A stretch of DNA of 64,000 bases from Heligmosomoides polygyrus polygyrus (GCA_947396885.1 OX377203.1:29329253-29393252); one strand, 5' to 3'; positions 46,101-58,455 are shown, numbered from the stretch's first letter. A program made the numbers and translations. The notes: generated by a model from the letters alone, not told the origin.

Positions 46101-49100
46101 TCCTTCCTTTGCCTCCGACTGTCTCAACTAATATTTGTCCCGAATCAGAAATGTTTTAAGTATTATTATAAACAGGCCACCAACAGAACGCCAAATGCTT
46201 TAAAAAAGTCCCGTTTCAGGATGTGCTTAAAGCATGTGATAGCACGTCGGGCCGGTCTTATCAGTGGCAAAGGGTTGTTTATTAAGATACAAGTCGACGA
46301 GAGAAATCTCGATCTGAATCATACAAAGATCAGTCCGGTTTTGCCTTCACTGGCTTTCTTCTCTAAGGCCTATGTTATACTTCGGCGACGCTGCGTTAAG
46401 GCCCATGCACACTTCTGCGATACCGCGGCGCGGCAAGTGAGGCGACGGCTACCTCCGCGAAATCCGGCGGTCGCGTTAGAGCACTGTTTTAGGCAACGGG
46501 ACCGACGTCCCCACACGCGCCGCCAGGAATTGTTTGAACCATGCCAGCCTGCGGCACTCTGCGCGGCGTCGCCTGCGATAGCCGCCGCGACAGTCGCAAG
46601 AGTGTGCATGCCCCTCCCTGCGGCGCGTGTCGCAGTGTCGTGCCGCGGCCGTCGCGGCCCTATGCTTCATCATGGGCGCGCCGCGCTGTCGCCAAAGTGT
46701 GCATGGGCCTTTACACGGGCTGCTACTCACTGCGTAGCAGCCCGTGTAAAGGGGCGCGTAACACTGCCGCCGACGTCGCCGACAACAGCGTCGCCTAAGT
46801 ATAACATAGGCCTAAACGATTGCATTTAAGCGCTTCTATTCACTTAGTGTCTTGTATGTCCAGTTCAAAGCGTCTATGTCAATACTTTAGGTGCATGAAA
46901 AAATATTTGAATTGAAAAAACATAATAAAGGTCCACCAGAAAAAGCTCGATCGGCAAACAAGGAACTAGTACATCATGTAACACCTATGTATTCTGATTC
47001 AAGGACGTGGGGTGGAGGTGCCGGCCACCGTTTGCACTCCGAATGAGGTTCTTGGTTTGGGTTTCCATCCCAGGCCAATCCCTCTATCCCTCCGGTGTAG
47101 ATGGATAGGACCTGTTTGGCAAGGATGAAGCATTCACATCGGCTCGTCACGGAAAGCCATTGTATAAGTCAGTCCCGTATTTAAATTGCCTCCACGAGAT
47201 CCTGTAGAAGTCGGATGCGAGGCGCATTCCAAAAAAGGACATTAAAATCGCTAATCCAGGCAAAATACGAGACACTTCTAGAAAACGAACATCCACATCA
47301 CCGAAAGGTTGACGACTTTCGATCCGACCTAATACCGGAGGCGAAAGAGAGGCCGCGAATCGACGCCAACCTCATCGGGAATTTCCAAAACGGCAAAGCG
47401 GTGATGTCAGAAAAGCAGAAAGCCTCGGTACGTAGACTTCTTACTGCATATTCACTAGCACTTTATCTCCTTTGAACAACAAAATAGCTCTATCCAACAC
47501 TGCAATGAATTCCAGGACATCTGCTGATGGCGAAGTGACTCAACACTTGCGAGACGCCGTTTTAGTCTAGAGATTTGTGGTGAGTGTTTCGTTTCAGGAA
47601 GGGAATAATGCCATGAGGGTCCAGAATCAAAGAGAGGAAGGCCAACCCACCCTGTCAGCGTAGGGATCGAAGATACGTGGCCCGTCGGTGAGATCCTTTT
47701 CCGGTGCGCTAGGTCTGTCCTGTTTATGGGCACTAAACGAAAAGTCCTCGTCAGTTTCGACATGGTCGTCCTCCTCCTCCTCCTCCTCCTCCTCCTCTTC
47801 GATCACCTCCTTCCGCGACCGTCGACGCTGCAACGGAAAACATCAGGACCATCTTTTGTCCTACGCCTTCTCTTCAGACGGCTGGGTTCTATGTAAGGTC
47901 GAAACAACAAAAATCAACTAAAAATTTAGATAGAAGGTTCTATCTAGCCCTGGCTATTCTCGTCTCTCATCTTCAATTCGTCAATCGAGAACTGCAGCAT
48001 CTTACTCAAAGAGGGCCGATCACTTTTCTATGGCTACTGCAACCGGATTAACATTCATCTCTCTGACTGACGCACTGACCGACGTGTCCAGCACAGACGG
48101 CCGATCGACGGGGGCTGGCGGAGACGGCAGCGTGTCCGACTTGCCTGTTAGTATGGCAATGGCGTTGATCTTTGGATTGTCTGCCACCTAAACAATCCGA
48201 CCCTTAATGAGATACTGTAATCCTTCGTTTAACGGCTTGTCTCACCTGTATTAATCGTATTTGAAGTTCGCCATTGATATCTCCGATCACATCTCCAATG
48301 GTTATTTCCTTCTTCCTAATGGAAACGTCGATATACCTGTTAAATATCCATTTACAGGGTATTGTGCAATCTCCCGAGGAGCCAAGTCTATTTTCTATAT
48401 TTCACCTCCAAAATTAAATCTTCATTGCATCGCCTTCCAGGTAATCGAATGCTTCCTACAAGCGAACAGTTGCTACAATACCGCCCGCGTCGCGCGGTCA
48501 AAAAGACGGTTTGCGACGGAAAAATTCGTCGCAAACCGTCGCATGCTCATAACTCCTTTAGTCTTGAGTTATTTTAGAAACTGTTGGCACCATTCGATTT
48601 GCCTCCTCGAGATCTACAAAACCATGTATGAAACTTTACCAGACCGTCGCGTTTTCGCAGTGGGTGGCCTAAAAAAATAACTGCAGCAGGCTTTTGCGGT
48701 TGGAGCACCTTATTTTCCAGGACGTGCATGTGACGTGTAGTGTTTTCGGAGTATCTCAAGTATGGCGTGCGTTGTCAGTGCTCTGTCATGTCTGGAATGT
48801 TCCGAGAGTGCGCCGTGCACAATGCATATAAGATCGAACCTATCAATCGAATGGGCGGAAGCATGTCCACTGGGTTCTATCTTCGCTTGATGGAAATGTA
48901 AAGCTTTCAAGACTATCTTGCACCGTTTATAGAACTTTATAAGAAATTTCTAGCCGTCTTACTTAGGAGTTGCTCCAGTCAGTCCGATGAGCCGTTGGAG
49001 TGCGCCGCGTGCAATGCGTATAGAGATGAACCTATCAATCGAATAATCGAATGGGTTCAACTGGTAGAGTGAGCGTTTGGGGAGTTCTATCATAAATTTC

Positions 49101-52100
49101 CAGCCGCCCTACTAAGGAATTGCTCTAATGCTGTCCAGCTAGCCTTTGGAGTGCGCCGTGAACAATGCATATAGAGTCGAACCTTTCAATCGAGGGGGAC
49201 GTCCTTGCAAATTGCACGCGCGGACGTGTTCGGAGCGCAATAACCCTTTCAAGTTCAAATCGTTTCGGCTGAAACTCGTGGGTCTTGTAGGCAGTAAAAC
49301 CGTCTAGTAGTAGCCTAATGTAGAACTGTGTAGCTTAGGAAGAGGCAATGTTACAGGGGTGTGAAAATGCAGGTGAGGCTTGTGTGACGCATTTTTTTTC
49401 CGATTTCCGTGGACCACTGTGGGAAGAACCGCCGAGCAAACGGTCTTGAAATAAGTGTGCAAACAATGAGCTTAAGGTACTTCACGAAGACATGCTCAGA
49501 ACTCCTCAGCTTTCTAAACTGGCTTAGCCTCAGCTGCCAGTTTAAACCGGCGGAAGATAGCGGTTGGAGTTTCTTGCACTCTTACTCGCACAGGCTTGAT
49601 TGTTCGACACTCACAGTGGTTCCCTTCTGTTCAGCATGAAAAGCGCTATCGAATGGTACCAATTTCTTGCGATTCTGGGAATATCGGTTTTTTGACAATT
49701 TCGTATCAAAGGCGAGACGTCTCTGCAGCGCGGCAGAAGGTCGATGACGTCATCGGAAAACGATGTCTTCAAATTGGGCCATGCTTGATACCGTTCGATA
49801 GAGCTTTTCATGCTGAATTGAACAGTGTTACTGTGAGTAGGGAAAACTGTAATATGTGCGAGTAAGATCGAGGAGAACATCGACCGTTATTGTGCTAAAT
49901 TGCCAGCGCGGGAGTGTTCTGAGCACGATAACTCTGTGATGTTTGAATCTTTCCAGTTGCAGCTTGAGAGTTTTGTAGACAGCAGAATGTTCTAGCGCTG
50001 CGCTGAAATACAGTAATGTAGCTTATGACTGTACAAAGTTACTGCGGTGCGAAGATGCAGGTTAGCCTTGCGTGGCACAATTTTTTCCAAATTCAGTCGA
50101 CACCTGCAAGAACACGCGGAGAGCTAACGGCCTACAAATTCGCCAGCGAGTAGAACACTTAAGGTTCTTTAAGAGAATGTTTTAACAACTCCCTAGCTGA
50201 TTAAACTGCCTTAGCACCAGCTGCCATTTTCGGGCGGTGGAGTTTTAGCGTTGAAGTTTCCTGCGCCATTATTAGCTCAGGTTTTGAGTGTTCGACATTA
50301 GCAGTGGTACCGTTCTGTTCAGCATGGGAAGCGCTTTCGAATGATATCAATCTCGACCAATTTCAGAAAGATCGATTTTTTGACAATTTCTTTTCGAGGA
50401 CGGGGGTGCTCCAGGCCGATGAAATGAAAAGAACGATGATCGAAAATCGATGTTTTCGAAAACGGCCGAATTTTCTCGTCCAAAATCATCTAGGGGTTAT
50501 TTGGGGCGCTGATTACGAACCCGACGTCCGTCTTTGAAAATTCCGCCGATTTCGGTAGGTTTTGGATATTCTTCTGGATAATTGGAGGTGGTCGGGTAAG
50601 GATCACCGATTTTGCCCAAACTTCGTATAGGGGCGGAGACTTATTCGGGGTGCCGAACAGGATGCCGAAGTTCATTCGGGCGATAACGGCAGGAGACCGC
50701 CCATACCGATGACTGAGGGTGACCGGTGATCCTAACCGACCACCCTCAAACGGGTAGTAACCTACTGAAATCGGCGGAATTTTCAAAAACAGACGTCGGA
50801 TTCGTAATCAGCGCCCCAAATAACCGCCTGGATGATTTTGGACGAAGTTTGCACGGGGAAATTTGGCCAATTTCGAAAACATCAGTTTTCGATGACGTCA
50901 TCGTCCGCGCCGATGGCGCCCTCGTCCTCGATGGAAAACTGTCAAAAAATCGATTTTTTTTTGAAATTGGTCGAGAGTGACACTGTTCGATAGAGCTTTT
51001 CGTGGTGAACAAAATGGTGTTATTTGGAGTGTTCGAAAACCCAAATATGGGCGAGTAAGAGGGCAGGAAACTTCAATCGCAAAGTCCGCCGCCCTAAAGT
51101 GGCAGATGGGGCTAAGGCAGTTTAAGCAGCTGGGGAGTTGCGATCATATCATCTTAAAGCATCTTAGGTGTTCCGTTCGTCTACGCATTTGCATGTCGTT
51201 GGCTCGCCGTGTCTTCGCGCAATGGTCGACCGAAATCGGAAAAAATTGGCTCGCACAAGCCTCACCTGCATTTTCGCAGCGCTGTAATTTAGTACATTCA
51301 TGAGCTACACCGTTTTGCTTTAGAGCACGTCAAGAACCTTGTACTGCCTACAAAGTCCTCGAGTTGCAGCCGAAACGATTTGATCTCGATAGAGTTATTG
51401 AAGCTACGAACTCGCCCGCTTGTGCATTTGCGAGTGGTCGCCCCACTCCATTGAAAGGCTCTATTCTATACGCATTGTTCACATCGTACACCAAAGCCTC
51501 CCCGGAAAAGAGTACAGCAATTCCTTGGTAGGGCGGGCTGAAATTTTCTAATCTATCCTAGTTTCAAACACGGTTCTGTCGTATATGCATTTTGCACGGC
51601 GCACTCTCTCTTCTCGCTTCTTAAAACCTCTTAATAGGTGTAAGCTGCAGTCAGTGTGTACACTAAAGCACCTAAGGAGGGCAAGCTTTGATGTTTAGCC
51701 CGACATTTGAACCGCTTCCGCTCGCTCAATTGATAGGTTCATCTCTATACGCATTGCACGCGGCGCACTCCAACGGCTCATCGGACTGACTGGAGCAACT
51801 CCTAAGTAAGACGGCTAGAAATTTCTTATAAAGTTCTCTAAACGGTGCAAGATAGTCTTGAAAGCTTTACATTTCCATCAAGCGAAGATAGAAACCCAGT
51901 GGACATGCTTCCGCCCATTCGATTGATAGGTTCGATCTCATATGCATTGTGCACGGCGCACTCTCGGAATATTCCAGACATGACAGGGCACTGACAACGC
52001 ACGCCATGCTTGAGATACTCCGAAAACACTACACATCGGCTGCAGGACCTAACTCCAACGCGACGTCGCGCGCTAGCCCCGTGCGAGATCGCGGCGCTGA

Positions 52101-54803
52101 AACTCGGACGTGCGCTCGGTGACGCATAGTTAGCCGCGGAGCACGAAATGTTCTCAGTGTTTAAGCTCCCAGACCACATTTCTAGCTAGGAACTTGAGAT
52201 CCCACAGAATGTGGTAGGCAACAGACTGGACAATTGATCCGAGAATGGGTGATAGTGGCCTTTTTCCGTAGTATAACCTTAATCACGGGTAAAAATTGGC
52301 CGAAGAAGTTGGCAAACACTGACGTTAGAAACCATCCACATGACCAGGATTCCTGTATAAACTGTCGCTGATCGTCCCATTGAAACCACATCCATATACC
52401 ATCTCCAAGAAACGTTGAAATAAGGCAAACGCGTGCCGCATATCCATGTAGGAAGCGTTTCTAGCCGTCGGAAGCATCGGACCGCGGCAACTCGTCCAAT
52501 TTCGTCGCACACCGTGCGCGACGCCAGCGGCGTCGGAGTTATGTCTGCCCCCGCTACACGCGTCCTGGAAAATAAGGTGCTCCAATCGCAAAAGCCTGCT
52601 GCAGTTATTTTTTTAGGCCACCCACTGCGAAAACGCGGTGGTCTGGTAAAGTTTCATACATGGTTTTGTAGATCTCGAGGAGGCAAATCGAATGTTGCCA
52701 ACAGTTTCTAAAATAACTCAAGACTAAAGGAGTTATGAGCATGCGACGGTTTGCGGCGGATTTTTCCGTCGCAAACCGTCTTTTTGACCGCGCGACGCGG
52801 GCGGTATTGTATTTCAGAAAGTCTAAGTGATTTTTAAGGTGTTGAAAATAAGCCACACTTATTGATCTCTCAACGAAGATTGGTATCTCTACAAAGTAGA
52901 TGCGGTTAAAAACAGAAATAGCAAACTCCAGTCGATAATTGATTGACCTTCATCAGAACTCCTAAAACTTGAACATTTTCAGCAAAGCGCGTTCGTTTTC
53001 TGTTTTGTCTTTTTACTAAAGGGGAACCATTTCGATTCCATCTGTTGAGAGAAGCAGCTCTGAGGAGGTGTTAGCTCTTGTGACCATCCCTATCCCGAAG
53101 TGATTCCAGACTAATCTTTGCCACGCTTTATCGTGAAAGTATAGCGAGAACGTTCATGTTTTATTTTTTCTGCGATTTATTCACTTGTTTGCACAGCAGC
53201 TAGGAACTGAATAGGGTCACGGTTCAATGAACCTTTCAGTAAGCGGTCATGGGCTACAATTCCCACCAGACATACTTCTCATTGGCAGTAACACAATACA
53301 ACAAGTGTTTCCAGTCGCTTACTGTGTCCATCAATTGACCCTCAGACAGTGTTGTGCATATCAAACACGAAAATAGTGTGCCTCTACAAACAAGCAATGG
53401 GCCAAACGCGCAATCGTGCGCTTCTCTGCAAACAAACAGAATGCATGGCGCGTTCCACACGGTCCGCGCGGAGCCGACTTTCTTCCTTTTATCCAAAATG
53501 GGTAACAAACATGTAGCAAGCACAGCTGTAAAGAAAGTGGATTTTTTGTTTAAAAGTGTAAACCCCACCAGGTTAGGTTAGGCTAAGTACAAATTTAGGT
53601 TAGTTCAACTATCAGATCGGTATAAATTGAAATGTAATAGCTTCGGTTTTGCGAGCTGTTCATTATAATGTGTGCTTCCTGAGCAAATCGAAGATCTTAT
53701 CTGAATCTCTTGTTCGTGATGGATAAGGATGGAGGACGGCGTTATTTAATTCCTTCTGGGATGCGTCACGCATTCTACTTCTGCGGGAAATCGTGAAGGG
53801 GATTTGAGTGCGCATTTGGCCATATAACGACTTGCGTCGTCAGTCGATGAACAAGTCAGTGTTTGATCCTTCGCAGACAGGTCTGGTACCAATACGCCGA
53901 CCTCGAAAGGAGGAATGGCTTGGTTGGCCTGTGAGGGAAATCCAAACCGTGAACATGGTATCGGCTGCACGCGACAGCCGGTAACCCTTCCGACTGTGCT
54001 CCACTCGCCCGAGATCCTCAATACATTTGAAACAATGCAAAAAAAGCACAATCAACTGTGATAATCAATCGATGAAGAAGACAGTGTTCAATCGTTCCTA
54101 AACAAGTCTATTTAAAAAACACCAATCCACAGAACACCAATGGATAGACACTTGGTTGGACGACAAACCCGAACCAAGATTCCCTATCCGTGGTGCTACC
54201 GCCGACATCTCCTCACTGAGCTACCACACGGCTCAGGAAAAGTGCAGCAGACGGTAAGTACATAATAATAATATAAGAACTCCCTTTTGGCTTTTATCTT
54301 CCAGTGTCACGCAACGTCCTCCAGTGGAAGGAACACTTTAGAATCTATTGTATATGTTCATATACAATAAAGGTAAACTGCGCCGTTAATCAGTTCCTCT
54401 GTGAGATGATCTAGCAGCTTTACCTCTACGGACTATCATGTAATTTGAACGCGTATTTCGCCTGTACCTGCTAATAAATAAGTCAAAGTTATAGGCTTCC
54501 CAGACAAGTCTGGAATTAGTTCTGCAACTCAGAAGGGATGGAAGGCTCTATCGGTCGGGGCCCAATCATGAGTCAAGTCGGGAGTCGTCGCCTCCACCGG
54601 CTGTGCTACACGTTCCCAATCTAGATGCCTTATCATCGAATAAAGTGCTTAACTACAGTTCAGGCTGCAGTGTTGGCTATTCTGATTCACGTAGAGCAGA
54701 TCCACTTCACTCACAGATCATAGGCGACGCCGGCCGCATGCGCTTCACGGAAGATGTCCAAATTTCGCTTCACCGGCAGGTCGTTCACATGGACATGGAA
54801 GGT
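43140..54803 (-). CDS. MLEC: Malectin, C-terminal exons (5' exons outside window)
   Basis: Membrane-anchored ER lectin that binds diglucosylated N-glycans. Exons, minus strand: 54803-54715, 48336-48246, 48187-48080, 47827-47651, 43217-43140. Introns are GT-AG and phases fit. The first exon gives VHVNDLPVKRNLDIFREA (compare the NLDIF segment of malectins) and the third begins VADNPKINAIAIL, the conserved DNPK(I/V)NAI strand closing the domain. Then follow a basic patch, a 10-Glu tract, DGPRIFDPYADR (compare GPRTPNPYA in vertebrate malectin) and the tail helix VFIYLGVTLVCLLPVVAFLM, ending four residues before the stop. The N-terminal half with the glucose-binding Tyr residues is not found in the window. 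Introns here are swollen by transposons. Confidence 0.82.
43466..43749 (-). mobile_element. tRNA-derived SINE, copy D
   Basis: Minus orientation. Plus strand shows the 3' end first (ATAAAAGACGACGCTATTCAA), then ACGCACCACGCATTCCACTT, GGGATGGAAGGCCTGGTTGG and the decayed head GACTGTGCTAAACATG. Confidence 0.8.
44431..44463. repeat. Short hairpin
   Basis: GGCGGAAAAAGCG and CGCCTTTTCCGCC flank seven A residues; 12 of 13 positions pair. It lies in the last malectin intron. Role unknown. Confidence 0.5.
45779..45882 (-). CDS. Candidate terminal exon, unknown protein
   Basis: After an acceptor-like ATTTTCAG at ~45885 the minus strand reads QTEHFETNLDTLLNKLDAYE, then about a dozen more codons to a TAG. 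The heptad-like Leu spacing suggests a short coiled coil. It lies inside the last malectin intron on the same strand. A second protein-like minus stretch (EGKPVANSASFGMENRE) at about 46050-46130 might be an upstream exon. I do not recognise the family. Confidence 0.35.
46364..46815. repeat. TAA target-site duplications around the MITE
   Basis: TAA at 46364-46366 and again at 46813-46815, abutting inverted GGCC termini. The 3-bp TWA duplication is the PIF/Harbinger signature. Confidence 0.7.
46367..46812. mobile_element. GC-rich PIF/Harbinger-type MITE
   Basis: 446 bp. Termini GGCCTATGTTATACTT/AAGTATAACATAGGCC are inverted, extending to about 27 bp with one mismatch (through GGCGACGCTG). Sub-terminal GCCCATGCACACTT is repeated inverted near 46695. 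The interior is very rich in CG and GTCGC words and contains a perfect 19-bp hairpin (46708-46726 / 46734-46752). No transposase, so it is non-autonomous. The reading frames inside are a by-product of GC-richness. Confidence 0.8.
46999..47243 (+). mobile_element. tRNA-derived SINE, copy E (decayed)
   Basis: GTGGAGGTGCCGGCCACCGT head remnant, GGTTTCCATCCCAGGCCAAT, then CTCCACGAGATCCTGTAGAA and GAGGCGCATTCCAAAAAAGG. The 3' end is missing. Confidence 0.7.
47258..47428 (+). CDS. Candidate plus-strand exon, unknown protein
   Basis: Between an acceptor-like TAATCCAG and a good donor (GCCTCG|GTACGT), 171 bases encode a hydrophilic stretch starting AKYETLLENEHPHHRKVDDF and ending AVMSEKQKAS. It lies antisense inside the last malectin intron. 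No family recognised, and no partner exon could be placed. Codon composition makes chance less likely but not excluded. Confidence 0.35.
48474..52811. repeat. TA target-site duplications of fold-back element 1
   Basis: TA at 48474-48475 and at 52810-52811, directly flanking CAATACCGCC... and its inverse GGCGGTATTG. Consistent with Tc1/mariner-superfamily targeting. Confidence 0.65.
48476..52809. mobile_element. 4.3-kb TA-flanked fold-back element 1
   Basis: It begins CAATACCGCCCGCGTCGCGC and ends with its inverse. The arms are long imperfect inverted repeats, roughly 48476-50609 and 50726-52809, around a loop of about 115 bp. The outermost 250 bp are almost identical between arms; the inner parts show tandem expansion of a ~650-bp unit in the left arm (for example CAGTGGTTCCCTTCTGTTCA at 49615 and a related copy at 50303). 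Near each end a secondary hairpin GACGGTTTGCGACGG/CCGTCGCAAACCGTC occurs. No transposase is seen. It sits in a malectin intron. Confidence 0.8.
53569..53586 (+). repeat. Short telomere-like run
   Basis: AGGTTAGGTTAGGCTAAG resembles degenerate nematode telomere units (TTAGGC). Too short to mean more than chance or a tiny interstitial trace. Confidence 0.3.
53721..54010 (-). mobile_element. tRNA-derived SINE, copy F
   Basis: Full-length, minus orientation: GGATAAGGATGGAGGACGGC end, ATGCGTCACGCATTCTACTT, GGAATGGCTTGGTTGGCC, and head with GGTATCGGCTGCACGCGACA and GACTGTGCTCCACTCGCC. Confidence 0.85.
54494..54617 (-). mobile_element. tRNA-derived SINE, copy F2 (5' half)
   Basis: Only head and first body part: AAGGGATGGAAGGCTCTATC to CCACCGGCTGTGCTACACG. 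Lies just downstream (minus sense) of the malectin exon at 54715-54803. The stretch 54062-54235 may be a further, very decayed copy. Confidence 0.65.
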
Positions 54804-55222
54804 CTGAATAGTGAACAGCAGGTTGTTGTCGAAAATGTAGTACAAAGAACCTTTGACATCAGGGATTTGAAAGAAGTGGATACCAGCAAAGAAGTTAGTA
54901 GATTTTAAATCTCAGATGTTACTGTAAACTGGTCATCTTCCTCAAGAGCCTAAGCGTACTGAACTGCTGAATTCCAAACTGATTTATTGTAATACGGCTT
55001 TCGTCTGCTTTCAGTGTGCTTGGTCAAAACGCTCACATCTAAAAACAACACGTTATAAGAAATCACACTGAGAATATATTCAGAGGAACTGCTGCGTTAT
55101 CACCCTCCCTAATATCTGCCTGACCACCTCCCAATAAGATTATCCAGCAACGTACGTCTAAGAATATTCCTGCGCAGACTGAAACTTATTAGACTTACGT
55201 AATTTTTAGTAGCTACAATATA

Positions 55223-55246
55223 ACATTAAATAAATAAATAAATAAA
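55223..55246 (+). repeat. (TAAA)n microsatellite
   Basis: ATTAAATAAATAAATAAATA run of about five units; could be the tail of an otherwise unrecognised retroelement insertion. Confidence 0.7.
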
Positions 55247-55448
55247 ATGCAACATCGGTGGAGATTGGTAATGGAAAATATTAGGTTGGAAAAAAAGTCT
55301 TTTCATTTTTTTCAAAGATTTATTACTTCACAACTACAAAGTCAAATCAATTGAGATAAACTCTATTTTGTTCTACTACACTTCTCCAAAGACTGGGTGA
55401 TTTTCCAATTCCTCTCGCTTAAAAGACTGCAGTTCTGGAGTCGAACCA

Positions 55449-55836
55449 TTGATAAATCCAATTTTTGAGGTCTTAATCCGTTCCAAAATATTTCTCTCCA
55501 ATTTCTTGTTTGAGAGCACGGAAGAGATGGTAGTCGGTAGGGGCGAGATCAGGGCTATACGGTGGATGTGGCATTACCTCCCAGCCCATCCCCTTTATTG
55601 TTTCTCTTGTGAGTCTTGCAACACGTGGTTTTGCATCGTCATGCAGGATCATCACCTTCGACTTCTCCGGCCTGTTTTCTTGGAGAGTTGCGACGACTTT
55701 GTGGAGTTGGCCGCAGTATGTGACAGCAGTAAGTGTCTCTCCACTTCTGAGAGTTTGCCGATAAATCACTCCTCTGATATCCACCAAACACTCAAGAGAA
55801 TCTTCCGTTCGTGAACATTGGGCTTGAGATCAGACT
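55449..55836 (-). pseudogene. Mariner transposase, C-terminal half
   Basis: Continues from the N-terminal half across the nested insertion: SDLKPNVHERKILLSVWW, a one-base deletion, then VDIRGVIYRQTL, ILHDDAKPRVA (second catalytic Asp) and HPPYSPDLAPTDYHLFRALK with the third Asp of the D,D34D triad. It ends near 55460. The ORF is therefore inactivated both by frameshifts and by insertion. Confidence 0.85.
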
Positions 55837-57118
55837 TACAATACCCACCATAAGGATTGGAAAAAGGGCGCGGTGGGCGCGTTTTCCGCGTTCTTTCTGT
55901 TCTTTTGCTGTAGCCCTTTTGATCTTCATCCTTTTTGAAAAACTCACACACCGCTGTGATCTACTCGACGAGATCTACCCACTGCCGCAAAAACATTTTT
56001 TGCTACTCCATTTTTTACCGCTATTTTTTCGAAAGTGCCTGGGGATACTCATTAGCGAGCGACGTCTCCACTAATTGCGCCCAAAGGACATTTAAGCCCG
56101 CGGATCTAATGCCAGCGCGTTCACAGTAGCTCCTCCTTAAGGAAAATTCTGTAGACCGAGAAGCTTGCAACACCATGGAAATAGGTCTGGACGGCGCCCA
56201 GTCCGTGAACCTCGACTCTCCAGCATGCGACAGCCGGCATATTCTCCAATTGCGCTATCACCCGCACAGGGAATAGCTAATTTTGTATTACTGAAAATTT
56301 CTTTGCTCGAAAAAGGTATCATATCTGGGATAAATGTCTAGATTCCGCATCCCCCAACAAGTTCTCCATTCTTGACCAACAATGAGCTTTTCCTGTGTGG
56401 CAGGTGCTGTAACTTTGTTCAAAAGGAAGTTACAAAGTTAAAATTTGCTCTGAACTCTAAAGCACGTAGGTGGATTGCAGATGGCCCACTTTTAACTTGA
56501 AAAAAAAAGAAAATTTTTGCCTGTCACAAATCCACTGCGCACCACCTTCAGCAACGTTTTTCCCAACGTTTTGCGTACTGCAACTTTCTAAGGACAGAAG
56601 CGAGTGTGCTGAAATCTTTTCTGTGCAAAATAGGTCTGCATGGCTCTGATACAGGCAAGGTAGGAGGAGCTGAGTTCACTCTAATATAGTTTTTCAGGTG
56701 TCTAAACTCGAGAAAAAGATACAATTTCCTGATCCTATTTTGTTTTCAAAATTTAGGACTCTACGTGAGTCAGTTCCTCAAATGCTTAAAATGGGGGGAA
56801 CCCAGCATTGGAAGCGCTTCCCAACAACATTGTTTTATAAAATTTGAAGAGATTCGATTTTTTGCGCCTTTTCTGCTGAGGTCGAGTTCTGGGCAGCGTT
56901 CGGCTCGACCTGAGCTCTGCGTGCATCGCCCGCGCCCGATCAAGGCCTCCTCGCACCTAAGTGCGAGACCCAGAGTACTGTGCCAATTATAGGGGACTGC
57001 AGAGTGCCGTTCCGCGAACGGTACTATTGATTCGAACGGTACTATTGATTCGCCTCGGTCTTCAGTTTCGTATATTATATTTAGAAATTATTATATATTC
57101 TTTCGTATATTATATTTA

Positions 57119-58048
57119 GAAAACAACTCCCGAAAAATCCTGGGGGCTGGCTGCAGTGCTACACTGGTCTCCACAGCGACGCGCTGCTCTAGCCAACGCA
57201 GTGGGGCATGAATAAGCACGGTGGGAACCAGCGGTGCACATTTAACGGTTAACGATTTGACGAATTAACGGAAATTTTCCTCTTAGTCTTTGCTAGTATT
57301 GTAGACCTCACACTCCCAATTAGGACTGCTTCTAAAAGATCATTTAAATCAACAAATTTAAGCAAAAAACAATCAATTCTGTTACAGCCGTAAATGGCGA
57401 TATCGCGTTACAATGCCAATCTCTTCTAGTTTGACATATGGGCGTTCGTGATGTTAAGCACAGCGCGTGAATTCCTTATTTCTATTTTCACGCTATTTTT
57501 CTTACCTTCTATAGCACACTTAAATTTTTAGAAGAAGTACATTTAGGAGCTAGAAAGTTCTTTGCCGAGCCGCCAAGCACGTGGACAAATCCACTAATCA
57601 TAGCGTACTGGTACGCCCCTCCCCCTCCGGATCTGTACATCCTCACTTGGTGCTGTTTATTTTAAAAATAATTTTGCTCGTCACCTGGAACAGTGCATAC
57701 AGAGAGAATGTTTTTGGCCGCTCGACGTACTTTAAACGATTTGCGATTAGCAAGGATTTGGAAGGCTACTTTTCTGAACGTTAGCATGCAACTGATGACC
57801 TTTTAGTTGTATTTTTTCGTTTTCTTCGGCGCAAATACGCTCGGAGGGGTCACTTTGATGGAGAGCCCTACACAACGATTTGGCCATTTCTGATGTAACT
57901 ACGCATGCATGTGCGTTCTTGCCAAAACGAATATCCAATTACTACAGGGTGACCCTACCCCCGAGCCCATCTGCGCCGCGCCTTCGATACATAACGGAGA
58001 CCATTGTACACTGCAGGGAGCTCCCAGGATTTTTCGGGAGTTGTTTCC
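57119..58048. mobile_element. 0.93-kb TIR element, TA-flanked, in the middle of fold-back 2
   Basis: Inverted termini G(A/G)AAACAACTCCCGAAAAATCCTGGG at 57119 and ending 58048, continuing through CTGCAGTG (about 40 bp). TA lies outside each end (57117-57118, 58049-58050). No transposase frame. It resembles a Tc1/mariner-type MITE. Confidence 0.65.
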
Positions 58049-58455
58049 TAACCGGTTAGCGTTCTATGCGATTCAGATTCGGATCCGATGAGACACCGTC
58101 GTGATCTGCTTCGGACTAGACTATCGGCTAACAAATAGTTCACAATTCTTGGTATGGATGCCCCCATGTTCATTCTCGGCTTTTATCTAGGTCGAAGGTA
58201 TGGGGACCCACCACGGGGGTTGCAGAAATCAGAGTTCAGATTTCTTAGATGGATTTGTCATTATGATGCGGTCAAAATATGCTGCCAGAAGTGTTTAAAA
58301 ATACTGCTAATCTCATTTTCATCAAAACCTGTGCACCGGGGTCTAAGTGCGTGACTGAGGCGTCGAACCTTGCATCAGAGAGATTTGGTGGCTCAGTGGC
58401 TTTATGGGGTGGGGACGAGAACAGATTGCAGGCCAAGGCTTATCGCTGATGGTCA

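Noticed and set aside
46221..46829. Plus-strand open frame of about 200 codons
   Set aside because: Most of it lies inside the GC-rich MITE; all frames on both strands are open there because of CG-rich composition.
47770..47810. TCC microsatellite as non-coding repeat
   Set aside because: It is the coding Glu tract of the malectin exon on the minus strand.
53569..53586. Telomere-like TTAGG run as chromosome end
   Set aside because: Only about three degenerate units with ordinary sequence on both sides.
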